From NCBI GenBank assembly GCA_035772405.1, contig JAYKKM010000192.1:383501-447500 (forward strand): a stretch of DNA of 64,000 bases. Direction: 5' to 3'. Positions 42,356 through 53,369 of the stretch are shown here, in pieces. A program made the position numbers and the translations under genes. Every line of letters starts with the position of its first letter. Within the stretch, counting starts at the first letter, position 1. Source of the DNA: Chrysogorgia sp. JL179-B06 (taxonomy: Eukaryota; Cnidaria; Anthozoa; Scleralcyonacea; Chrysogorgiidae). The notes below the pieces were generated by a model. The model worked only from the letters and a program-made list of their open reading frames with translations, made no database searches and had not been told where the DNA came from.

Positions 42356-44298
42356 ATTACAACAGTGTCATTTCAGTGCAATTACATACATACATATGAG
42401 ATTCATTTTATTCTTGGAAAGTTTTGGAATTATGCAACGCTTGTTAATTAATGAAACCGTCTGTCGTTAATCAATTAAAACAAGTTGTGAACAGAACGAA
42501 TGATAAATGATATATTTTGTAAGCGTGCGGGCGATCGCCTCATTTGATTGATATAGTAAAAGAAACATAACTGACAGTGCTGGTAGTTGCAGCCACTCTC
42601 AATTAAATTTATTTCCACTTCGTCTTTTGAGAAATTACTCCAGTTTCTTCTTTTGCTTATTATGTAATAATGTGACCGGTTAAAATGACCCCCCTCTCTA
42701 GATTGCCCCCGGGCATGGGAAAATAGTTTCGAAACGAACATTGAAACTTTTAAAGCATTCAATATGTTTTGGAACTTCATTTAGACGATTTGAAAGGATT
42801 CAAAAGCTCTGTCTATGATAATTTTAGCAGTGACATTGTGAGATCATAAATTAAGTCAGCCATGGCATTTGGCGAATAATTATATTAACATTCACTTTAA
42901 AAGCTGACGAATTTAACATTGCAATGAAATCACGTTTAACTTCTAAAAAGTAGTGACCATATTATTTTTACAAAAATTATATTTATATTACAGTAAATTA
43001 TATTTACAGGGAATGTTTTGTAACCTGTGACGAGATGGAAGTTGCAAAGAAATTCAAAGCAGCAATGAACAGGACACTCAACGAGAATGGAGGACTGTTC
43101 TGGCAAGGCGTCAGTGACAACCAACTTACTACGTATCTAATGGGGATGTCGCGCGGTTACTTTGCTTCAGGTGATCGAAGAATATAATATCAGGAACTCT
43201 CACCATCGGAAGACAACCTAATTTTAGGAAGATCAATTCCGTAGGGGAATTTGTTGATGATGAAGGTGTAGTCGAATCATGTGAACGACTCGTCTATATA
43301 CATCTTCAACGAAAAACTGCAAGTAAGACTTTAGAAATTAGAGATTTTATCATGAATCCGTTCGCAAATACCATGTTTTGCGCCTTGGGGTGGGGCACAG
43401 ATAGCAGCAAGATTACTTTTGTTAGTAAAGTTTTCCCTACCATAATGGCCATTTCACGTTTTAGTTCAACGTGACATGGCCTTTTTCTTATTGATTGCCG
43501 TTGCGCGTGTTTTGTAAATGTTAAAGCTTGTTAATATTATAGCCATTTATACATGCAAATAAAAGTCGCGAATGGCTCGTATAAACGGACAGTTAAGCCA
43601 CGGCTTATTTTGGGGTTCATTTGTATACAGAAGAAGTGTTAAGGTACAAGGCTATCCTAATTATCTACTATAGGGCCTTATGTTTATTCGTTAACCTTTT
43701 ATTGGTCTTTATTGCAGATCAACCATACAGGCACTAGCATTGATGAAGTGGATTGGACTCATATGTGGATGATACCATTCCTTAGAGTTATACCTGCGAT
43801 CAAAACATATCTCCAAGGAAATACAATGAGCATGGAGTTGCCTATACGATTATTCCATTGGCATACGTTTATCAGCAACGTCAAAGATTTCTTCCATGGG
43901 AATTTCATGCAATTACTGATGTTCCTAGCTGGTGCAATAGGAATGTTTCATTACGAGAAGATTCTTGCTACTATGGTAAGAAACAGAACAATTTGTATCA
44001 CAATTTTATCGCGCATGTTTGGCGAAATACCACCGAGTGGTATTATCAATATTTTGCCAAACACAAGTGCTATTTTTTATTAATTCTTTGAGAAAGTGTT
44101 AGTATTTCCTTTTAAAACTTTTTCAATCAATTTTACGGATTCCTGAATGTAGCGAATGGATAAGCATGTGGTATTTTTTTTAAATATCCCTAGTAAAAAA
44201 ATTTAAGTTTAATGTACTAATGTTATTAGCCAATCACGAATGAGTAAATTTGATTGAAATAGTATTAGTATAGGAAATAGATGTAACACAGTTCGAGA

Positions 44299-44352
44299 AG
44301 AATTAATGAAAAATCGCCCGCGTGTGCGAGCGATTTCTCATTAATTCTTCAA
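44299..44352. repeat. Hairpin
   Basis: AGAAGAATTAATGAAAAATCGC and GCGATTTCTCATTAATTCTT flank CCGCGTGTGCGA. Confidence 0.8.
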
Positions 44353-44454
44353 GAACAAGTGTTATTTCCTTTTAATACTTTTTCAATCAATTCTACGCAT
44401 TCCTGAATGAAAAACTGATGTTTGTAAATATTAAAATCCAACATCCTGGATGTG

Positions 44455-44512
44455 ATTTTTTACTAGGGGTATTTTTTACTAGGGGTATTATTAAATACCC
44501 CTAGTGAAAAAA
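44455..44512. repeat. Foldback repeat ACTAGGGGTATT
   Basis: ACTAGGGGTATT twice in direct order, then AATACCCCTAGT; a related CCCTAGTAAAAAAATT occurs at 44189. Confidence 0.7.
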
Positions 44513-45548
44513 TTATGTTTAATCTCATTCGCCAATCAGGAATGAGTAAAATAGATTGAAGCAGTAAGAAATAAATCATCATAACTAATAAAATGTGTTG
44601 GTTTCAGTTTCGTATAAATTACCTAAAAAATTGATCAATTTGTTGATTTTTTTAAAGGTTCGTGTCCTGTTCCAACTGCTGTTGGCGATACAGCCAGTGG
44701 TAAATCAACAGCCCTTAAACTAATTAGCAAGTTGATGGGCTTGCATATGGTGTCACAGTCATCAGGGGAATTTATAGTGACTGATTTGACAAGAACCATA
44801 TTCCCCCTGTGTTGGGATGACCCAACACACCCAAGTATCCTACGGCAGCCACTGGTTTCAGTATTTAATGGGCTGGGAAACCACTCAGGAAAATTTCGTT
44901 TGGACAGGAACGGAGAGGAAAGTTTCCTTTGTGTTAAAGTCATTAGTTCCGACTGAGAGATCACAAGACAAAGGAAACTGTCCGTTCCTGTGCAGAGGAA
45001 AATTTTCCACTAGTATGTTTGCAGATCTGGTATCCCAATTATTAAAATATACTATCCAACATTTGGTAATTAGAATTAGATATCAGAAACTGACAACAAT
45101 TATAGATCTCATTGCCCTGTTTGTATTGTGTATTTAATGGTTGAAACCATCAGTACAGTACATACAATGCTTGCGTATAGTATATAAAATTATTTTTGAA
45201 CATTTCTGGATTTTATCTAAAATTGTTTTTCTTGTTTTACCTAATCAAAATTTATAAGGAGTTCATAATTATTCATCTTCCAAAACACTGGCTTCTGTCT
45301 TTGCATGTTGTAAAAAATAACTATTAATGTTGATATTAGGTGCAGAGGCAAGCCAAGGGAATTCTGAGAACCACCTGTATTGAAACTTTCTACCATTTGA
45401 GCCATTTGCAGGGCAGACAAAATCAAGATGTAGCTGAGAAATACATGTATTGGTTAACAACTTACTTTTCCTCATCACTAAAACTTTTAAACAAAAGTGT
45501 CCAATGTCATCTTTGACATTGCTTTGCAGATCTGGGAGTAGATTATTT

Positions 45549-46690
45549 TCATGATTGCATGCTGAACAGGATGGATGGTCCCTTGTTTGTTTGTATGGCT
45601 GGTACTTTGATGCTTGGGGGCTGTATTAGTATAGCAGAAGTTGTACATGAGGCATTTTTGGCTATTATTAATTCATAAGACTTCACAAAAAATGAAGGAA
45701 GGGAAAACTTTACATCTTTAAGATTTACATGTGCTGGCATTAGAGGAACAAAGTGATCTTTCTTTGGTTGGAGTTTTGAGGTTGAGATATAGTCCAAGGG
45801 CACTGAAGCACAAAGGAAAATGTGCATTGCAATTTTTAAGGCTCTAATAAATGGGGTGTCCCAGGAAAGAGCCACATCTTCCCCATGGAGGAAATATGTG
45901 CCGTCGGAAGGGGGGGGGGGGGGGGGTGAAATTAACTTCAGATTAACTGAAATTATTGTAGGATGTCCGAAGAGGAGGGGAGGACCTATTTGCCATTTCC
46001 ACCGTGGGTGAGTATGGATATTTTCTGGAATGATCCAATCTAGAAGGCGTGGGCTCACTTTGCAGTTAAATAACAATTTGTAAACATTACCAGCAGTGTC
46101 TTTTCCAGTGGGATAATACAGTACAACTCTATAGGCTTACCAATAATGACACTACACAAAGCCCATAATGACAAAAAGGAAGAATAGCTAAAATTTCTTG
46201 CCACATTTACTGCTTCAGTTATGACTGGTACAGCTGCAATTCTATTATTATTCTGGTATGATTGGAAAGCAATATGAGACAGAGCAATAGCAAATATTGT
46301 ATTCTTGTCCATTATCTTGCCATGGAAACAATGACAATATATTATTGGATGAATTGAATAATACAATGAATGCTTAAACAATTCAATACTGATCAAATAT
46401 TGCAAATAAACAGGGATACTTTCATCACCAGTTAGGCCTATGGAACAAGCATTGAAAAGGTAGTTCCCATTCCCTTTTTTGCCAGAATTAAATCAACAAT
46501 ATAATGAAGTGTTAAAGCAGCCTAATCAAATGACATTCTACTGATTACCCTCCCCCCACATTTTCACAAGTTCTACAGCCCTGAAGCAACACAAAAGGTT
46601 GTTTGGAAACTCATAGTCACTTTGAATTATATGGTCTGGAAACATAGCGAACATCAAAGCAGCTAATAATAAGCTGCGATTTATGTTGAG
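45549..46690 (-). pseudogene. OTU-like/vertnin-like protein of mobile-gene type
   Basis: From high to low coordinate on the minus strand: FPDHIIQSDYEFPNN (about 46640), GNGNYLFNACSIGLTGDES (about 46460), ITEAVNVARNFSYSSFLSLW then ALCSVIIGKPIELYC (about 46200-46120), a frame change near 46070, then PLLFGHPTIISVNLK and HFVPLMPAHVNLKDV. The GNGNxLFNA..GLTGDE pattern is that of OTU-type protease cores (DGNCLF), but the catalytic Cys position is Tyr, and the SLWALCSVIGKPI block recalls vertnin-like proteins. A 17-base G run (45910-45926) encodes the Pro stretch. At least one frameshift; probably inactive. Confidence 0.5.
45910..45926. repeat. 17-base G homopolymer
   Basis: Uninterrupted G17 on the plus strand. 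Confidence 0.9.
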
Positions 46691-46964
46691 GATGCCCTGA
46701 AAGTGCACCGATCATTTGTTTTACATTCATTAATATTTATATAGCACGGTTGAGTGATTAAACCCAAATGCTGCTATTCGCCTATTCCTGCTAATTGCTT
46801 CATTAGACAGAAAATACAATGTAAAAGTGCACACATTTGCATAAACATGAACAAAAACAAAGACTTTGTTCCAGACAATGTAAATGTAATTCTAGTGACT
46901 ACGTCATGTATGCCAGTATGGACAACTCAAGCAACAATTATTTAACCCCTTATAGTAATGCATG

Positions 46965-47215
46965 CCCTCACCAAACGGACAGATATGCTGCAGATATATG
47001 CAACAGCACTGCATAACATATGTAACATATCTGCAGAAAACATCTGTTACATATCTGTAACATATAGGAATTTGGCCCCCTAAACATATCTGTCACAGAT
47101 ATGTGACAGATATCTGTAACATCTCTGCAACAGATATATCTGTCACAGATATGTGACAGATATCTGTAACATCTCTGCAACAGATATATCTGTCACAGAT
47201 ATGTGACAGATACTG
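46965..47215. repeat. Satellite-like repeat with 50 bp units of CTGTCACAGATATGTGACAG
   Basis: Begins CCCTCACCAAAC; the right part has about 2.7 copies of a 50-base unit rich in ATCTGT and ACAGAT palindromes. A diverged inverted relative ends GTTTGGTGAGGG at 52428-52439. Confidence 0.8.
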
Positions 47216-47219
47216 TTTA

Positions 47220-48765
47220 AAAGCTGGTAATACAAATCTGTCATGTTTAATACACATCATAAAAAATTAATAGCTAGTAACCCAAACCAAAATCCATTTA
47301 TGTATACCAATGTATTTATTGACAACTACATGTATTAATGTATTAATCACAACTACATTCTCCATTTAAAGATGAAATAGTAAATATATAATAGACAACT
47401 GATAGGCCAGTTCACACACTCCAATTTGTTTGATGAGATTCTTCTCCTGATGCATATGATCTACCGACAAGAATAACTGACTAACTTTTGTATGTTCATA
47501 TACAAAGTAAATCAGATACATCAGGAGAATTAAACTTGACCAATTGGACCATGTGAACAGGCCTTTCAATATAGGCACTTACAAATATTTAATTAATTTA
47601 CATTAAAATAAATAAACTGAAATTCTTAATGTTTTTAAAAATATCACATGTAACACATATTGACATTAGTGTTACTTGAGGCTTTCCCAATAAATTTACA
47701 ACAAAATATACTAAAATGACAACTAAAATCAGAATAAAGAACTATCTTTTTGTAACAATTGTAACAATGTCAAGCAAAGACACAGGTATTTAAGAAAAAG
47801 GCTTTATTTACATACATGACATTCAATTTTTACAGTTGATTCCATATTACCTTACTTACAGTAAGCATATTGTTAAGTTAATCAAGAACATGTAAAGAAA
47901 CTATTTATTCAGAAACAAGCAATGATAGCCAATTAAATAAATTATAAACTCTACATCAAAGCACAACATATTGTATCAATAAAGTAAATAGAAGTAATTT
48001 CTGTTAAGTTGATCGTCCAGGTTGTTGTAAGACTATTGTTTATAACAGTAATAGTATGCTTTTTAATTAGAACTGACAATCAACTTTGTTAGTTCCTAAG
48101 CTTCGAACAATGGATTACGAGACGACCTGTCAAAACCATGTCATCTTTTGTTATAAGCATGAGAACTGAGAACACTGATTGGTCAGTTTTAATTAAAATA
48201 TATATATACTTTTGTAATCATGCCCTCAGTTAGTCAATTCGTGCAGTGACTATACTGTAAATAATAATGGTAAACCTATTTTCTCTATAAATTAAATTTA
48301 AACACTACATGCACAGTTTGTTATTTAGAGTACATCTTACTTCTATGTTTTGCCATAAATGTTATTATTTCTGGATCATCCATTCGTCTTGTAGACAGCT
48401 TTTGATTACTATTTGAAGAATGGTTTCAACAATATTTGCCATCTGTTCAATATTGGATCTATCTTAAAAAAAATTGAAATTCAAAAATTATTCTCCAGCA
48501 ATATAGTTTATACCACACTTTTTCCAAGTCACCAACACAGATATTTAAGATTAATTTTAGACCAATGTTATTAATATCCAGTATTATAACAACTAAAATA
48601 TTATATTACAGAACATGTATATAAATTCTGAAATATTTATATAATACATGCAACTACCTCTATACACAGCATTACTTTCTCCCAATTTATATATTTAATA
48701 CGACTGCACTTTTTTTCACATAAAACATTATGATAATACATATACAACCATATTATATGTACATT
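47220..48765. other. No gene seen
   Basis: Very AT-rich; no supported coding sequence. Confidence 0.4.
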
Positions 48766-48770
48766 GGTAA

Positions 48771-48965
48771 TATTTGGCATTTCACTCGATCAAACTACAT
48801 GTTGAAAGGATTTATGGTGAAGGAAAATTTCGAGTGTTGGAATACACACATTTTAAGTCCAAACCGGGACCAGTTGCGAAAAATGCAACTTCAAGGCCTT
48901 CCGGCTGGAATTGAACCCGCGATGCTAATGCTGTGCTCTGACCACTGAGCTACGGAAGCCGTTGC
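48771..48965 (-). mobile_element. tRNA-derived SINE
   Basis: On the minus strand, GGCTTCCGTAGCTCAGTGGT CAGAGC (A-box in a tRNA-like context) and GGGTTCAATTCC (B-box) form a tRNA-like head. The body contains GTTGCATTTTTCGCAACTGG and CCCGGTTTGGACTT, and the 3' end CGAGTGAAATGCCAAATATT lies at the low-coordinate side. The body is the arm of the palindrome at 33301-33541. The anticodon arm is degenerate, so it is not a functional tRNA gene. Confidence 0.8.
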
Positions 48966-48989
48966 CGAGAGCCTAGTATATTGGATTTG

Positions 48990-49560
48990 GTTTATGCATG
49001 ATTTATAACAAGAATTATCCAGACCTCTTTCAGCCTTCAACTTTGGCAGATAACATTGACCTTGGTCTGGTGAATTCTTGATATCAAGGCAGGCGCGACG
49101 TCATTTCCATAGAATACTGTGAATTATTGGATGGGGTGTACAAAATTAAAATTATTGGACGCTGATGACATCACTAGGAAAAGCACGCGAAAATTACAAT
49201 ATAAAAAGTGGCTTGTAGTAGATTACTACCAGACTGTCACTTTGTATATTTTTAGTAAGACTATTTTGAACAATTATTGGATTTGGCTTACGTATGACAT
49301 CAAGAATTATCCAGACATTGGTCAATGTTATCTGCCTCAGCCTTCGGCAGATAACATTGACCTCAGTCTGGACTCTGGATAATTCTTTATCATGCTCAGC
49401 TTCATCCAATAATTGTATAGTATTCGATGGACATTGAGAATTCACTGGAGTATGTTGACCAATAAGAAATGAGAATGAACTTTGAATGTACAGGTATTAT
49501 AATAAACAATTATTGGACAAGGTTGAGCATGATATCAAGAATTCACGTTTGGAAGCCATG
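48990..49560. repeat. Cluster of foldback MITEs, same family as 8262-8408
   Basis: A hairpin at 49273-49425 has arms CAATTATTGGATTTGGCTTA, CAAGAATTATCCAGAC and GGCAGATAACATTGACC. A solo arm lies at 48995-49080, another start at 49128 and another at 49507 (CAATTATTGGACAAGGTTGA). Confidence 0.8.
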
Positions 49561-51410
49561 CAAATATATTTACATCAGGCAAGACATCAAGCGTTGTCTG
49601 TTGGTTTTTCAGCCAATCACAATCGAGATTGTATGAGTATTGTATAATAATTCTGATTGTTAGTGAGATGCTCTAACCATGCATTGAGCTACTGAGACTA
49701 GGATGGAGAGGGTTTCATCATTGATTTTGAACTGCCACTTAAAAAACACAGCTTTTGGGTGGATGTTTATTATGTATTCAGTCAATTGGTGAAACAACAT
49801 GAATACTAGTAGTATTATAATACTCGATCAATAATGCTTGTGAGTGTACACACTTTGACAAACTTAAACATTAACAGGTACCGGGTGTACCATGTACATC
49901 CACTGAACACTCAAGTTTTTGTTGGTCAGGAGAAAAAATTTTAAAATTATTTAAAAATCAATATCATACAGATCATTGACGGTATGCATAGTAGATCAGA
50001 TAAACTTAAACTTTGAGTCAAACTTACCAAAATCTCTTAGTTTTGTTTAAGCAGGAATGACAAAATTGCAACTTCATCTATAATATTTTGAAAAGCAAGA
50101 AACAACCTAATTAAAATACAGATAACAGTTACCATAATAATAAATTAAAGACTATAACCAAAGTAAGTAATTTATTAGCCTGCTCACAGCCCGACATTTC
50201 TAAACCCGGCCTTAAATTTCGGGCTGCGAGCAGGCTAGTAATTTATTAAACTATCTTGTTATTCAAAATATATACCGTATAGTGATTATTATTACAATAC
50301 ATGATGATCGTCAAGCTCAAATCCTCAGAAAATGAATCCCACACAGTTTCCTAAGCATTACTGGTATATGGTGAATGTTGTAGATACAGTGAATATAGTA
50401 ATCAAACCAGTACATCATTGTGACCTTCAACCTTCATAAGAGTCTTGATATTAGAGCATGTCACAGGCAATCACCAGGTTACAGGTTTGAGCCCTGTGAG
50501 GATTTGAGCTTGACAATGTCTTGTCAATGTATTGTCTGAGCTCATTCACTTGGCACTTTGTTTGTTATACATAATACAGGTATGCATTTTAATTCCATGA
50601 AAAATAAAAAATATATAACTAATTGACAACCGGTATGCAATATCACATGAAGAAATCTTTTGAACAATGCCAAATGTTTGGAAGTTAAATTTATACATAA
50701 AAATGATGATAACAACACTTCTGAAACGAAACCAATATCACATATGCCATTACTCTCTGAATTTGTGCTTTTCAGCAAGGATTTAAATCCTTAGATTAGA
50801 AGTTCCCTTTTGTTGATTGTTATCATACTTAATCATATCATAAACAAATGAAAGGTTATGTAAACGGCTATTCCTGATAAATGTTTCTATAACATACCAC
50901 TTTGTTTCCTGAGATCAAATACCAGTAAAGGATGGGCTTTCTCCATCACTCAAATTATTTTGATTAGACACATGATATTATATCCGCATTTCAATTGAAA
51001 AATAACTACAATGAAATGGAATCCTCAATCCTCTAATACAAAGTTTTTGATAGAGAAGCGAAGTTCAGGCAACTATTTGATTTGCTTCAAACTTTCAGAT
51101 GCGTTTAGGATCAGGATTAATATATTAGTAGATCAGAGTCAGACTTACCTTCGTTCTTCGAACTTTGCTGAAATCGCATCACTGCCGTATTTACTCCTGC
51201 AGCCAGTATTTTAAAAGACCAACGAATGATTGATGATCAGCCACTTCTTTAGAATTGGTAACACAAACTCACAAAGCAATTTGCCAAACAAAGAATCCAA
51301 GACACAAAGCAGCATGCCATAAATGTTTCAACTTTCAGCGACAACAAGAATTCAAATATGGCGCAGCATTAACGTTAACTCGCTAGGACCTCTGGGAATG
51401 CCCATATACG
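49561..51410. other. No gene seen
   Basis: Contains tRNA-like words (near 49660 on the minus strand TAGCTCAATGCATGGTTAGAGC; near 50478 GGTTACAGGTTTGAGCCCTG) that may be SINE remnants, and a hairpin at 50177-50236. No coding sequence. Confidence 0.35.
50177..50236. repeat. Hairpin AGCCTGCTCACAGCCCG
   Basis: AGCCTGCTCACAGCCCGACAT pairs with CGGGCTGCGAGCAGGCT, with one mismatch in the stem. Confidence 0.75.
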
Positions 51411-51417
51411 GAATAAT

Positions 51418-51476
51418 TTTCCTTTACCCCAGGCTCTTCTCTCCCGCTACACCTTGCGGGAGGAGAGCCTGGGTAC
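51418..51476. repeat. Hairpin CCCAGGCTCT/AGAGCCTGGG
   Basis: Stem of CCCAGGCTCTTCTCTCCCGC with GCGGGAGGAGAGCCTGGG. The same GGGTACGA-type word appears at 61048-61098 and near 34270. Confidence 0.75.
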
Positions 51477-51837
51477 GAGATCGATGATTTTGCAGGCCTC
51501 TACCTGATAATTCCTAAGCCTGTTACTGTTAATAATAGCCTGAAGCGAGTTAGTGTATCTTGCTGGTTTATAAAGCTGCCGTACCGCGCTTGATCCCGCA
51601 ACGTTTTATTCAATAATGCCATGAAGTTATGCATGCAGAAAGCTACTATTCACTCAAAACGTTATAGCAATTAGTAAGACTTTGTTAACTCTACAGCAAA
51701 TAAATCCTCGTTCAGGTATAACCTACCTATAGTATATTCTATTGGCTGTTGCAATAAAAACCTAAATATGACAAATGCTAAACTTGGAAAATGATTTGAA
51801 GCCCAATGGTATAACATGCAAATGAATAAAAACTCGA

Positions 51838-52078
51838 ATAGAATATTCTATAGAATATTTAGAATATTCTATAGAATATTCTATTGGCACCCATAAGTGT
51901 CATATAGAAAATCTAAGATAATAATCTGTCGGAAGAAAAACCAATATGCTATAGAAAATTCAATAGAATATTCTATTGACACTTTAGTGTCATACATATT
52001 CCAACAGAATATTCCATTGGATTTAGATTGCCAACAGAATATTCTATTGGATTCTACAGAACATTTTCGTAAGGGAGG
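51838..52078. repeat. TAGAATATTCTA palindrome cluster
   Basis: At least six copies of AGAATATTCTATAG/TTGG-type palindromes, ending CATTTTCGTAAGGG; related to 10826-10925. Confidence 0.8.
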
Positions 52079-52224
52079 AACCTGAAAAATGTACCATTAT
52101 TTAAGAACTTTAATTTCAAATTGACCAGGTGTCTTATTCAGAAGGTGACCTTTGTTTTGTATTGCAATTGACAACAAATCCATAACAACTATTTGTAATC
52201 TAAAATTATATGAAGAAAAAATAG

Positions 52225-52439
52225 TCTGGGCTCTAACATATCTGTCAAGTAACTGTAAACAATATACAGACAGGATACAGATATGTTGACAGACAATCCA
52301 CGTATCTGTAAAATGTCTGCATATTTCCTACAGATATTTTGCAGATATACCAAAACACCAGACAGATATCATGCAGTACTGTGACAGATATGTGACAGAT
52401 ACTTACAGATATTTGACATATATGTTAGTTTGGTGAGGG
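52225..52439. repeat. Inverted relative of the 46965-47215 repeat
   Basis: ATCTGTCAAG, CAGATATTTTGCAGATAT and GTGACAGATATGTGACAGAT words, ending GTTTGGTGAGGG. Confidence 0.7.
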
Positions 52440-53110
52440 AAGATATGTACAACGGAAACGAAAGCAGTGTTGCTCGTGCAATATAAGTTTTGGTGAAGGA
52501 AACAGCTAAGCCATTCGCTTATTCGAGCCAATTCCATGTTCTTGCTCTTGCTTCTGTGGTCGGAAAACCTATCCACTCCAGGTACCATCGTCTCTCTCGA
52601 TCAAAAAAGCTTTACATGGTGTGCTCTATCCAAGAGAAGCGCTACTCAGTGATGTCAGTTGTTCACGCCAGACAAGCGACTTGGTTGCCATGTGGACAAG
52701 AAAAGTTCTACATGCACTCAAATTACGAGTTATGCAAGTGCTGTTAAATATGGGTGGGTTATGCCCTATGAAGCTTCTAAAGGGGGTCATGTTCGCCCAA
52801 TCCTTTCCAATAACTACATGATGACAATAAAATCGAAAAGAAGATCCCTAAGCCATGCAGACAATACAACTTCGGATTCTACATTACCGGTGCAAAGGAA
52901 CACAAGTTTTTACCAAAGGCAAAGAAAGTTTCATTTCAAGATTTCCCTTCAGCGGCAGGAAATCAAGCCCAAAAAGATAGTTATTCGACCTCGAGCAAAA
53001 CAACAATACCATCCATTGACTATGAAAGCACCTCAGGTATCTATGATACCTCTATTGCAGAGAACGAAGAGGACCACTGTTCTTCCCCACTTCCTCATCC
53101 TAAGCGCTTT
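52440..53110 (+). pseudogene. Second OTU/vertnin-like remnant
   Basis: VKETAKPFAYSSQFHVLALA then SVVGKPIHSRYHRL (52490-52590) parallels the SLWALCSVIIGKPIE block at 46120-46200 on the other strand. Later frames (KGGHVRPILSNNYM) are not recognised. Broken by frame changes near 52620. Confidence 0.4.
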
Positions 53111-53369
53111 GCTTTGACTTCAAAAGTAGATGAAGAAAATAAAAAACAATTTGTGCCACAGACGACTAAAGCTAGAACTACTTTCCCTACGAAGAAATTC
53201 AATATGTATTCCAGACCAACAATACATAAACGAAAGCAAAGTTAGAGTGCAGCAACACATTCAATGGAAATAAAATTGGTTGACAAGTCTCAATTAAAAA
53301 AAAAAATGAGAGAGAAAGCGCTAAATTTGTCTCTTATTTTACATCTAATACACCTAAGCCTTCCGTAGA

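Larger units (their letters stand above)
43011..44970 (+). pseudogene. P-loop ATPase-like gene of transposon type, three exon blocks
   Basis: Block 1 (about 43011-43190, after TTTACAG) reads CDEMEVAKKFKAAMNRTLN and GLFWQGVSDNQLTTYLMG, stops, then continues in another frame to a GTAAGA near 43322. Block 2 (43717-43978, after TTGCAG, ending ATG/GTAAGA) is open in two frames. Block 3 (from 44659, after TTTAAAG) reads GSCPVPTAVGDTASGKSTAL, a Walker A motif, then FPLCWDDPTHP, a Walker B-like segment, and stops near 44956. I recall P-loop proteins of this kind as repeated genes in corals; their role is unknown. The frame conflict at block 2 and the stop in block 1 suggest decay. Confidence 0.45.

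Noticed and set aside
46965..47215. CRISPR-like array
   Set aside because: The 50 bp units are contiguous without unique spacers, and the genome is eukaryotic; it is a satellite-like tandem repeat.
48895..48965. tRNA gene on the minus strand
   Set aside because: A- and B-boxes are present but the anticodon arm does not fold properly and the sequence runs into a SINE body shared with 33301-33541.
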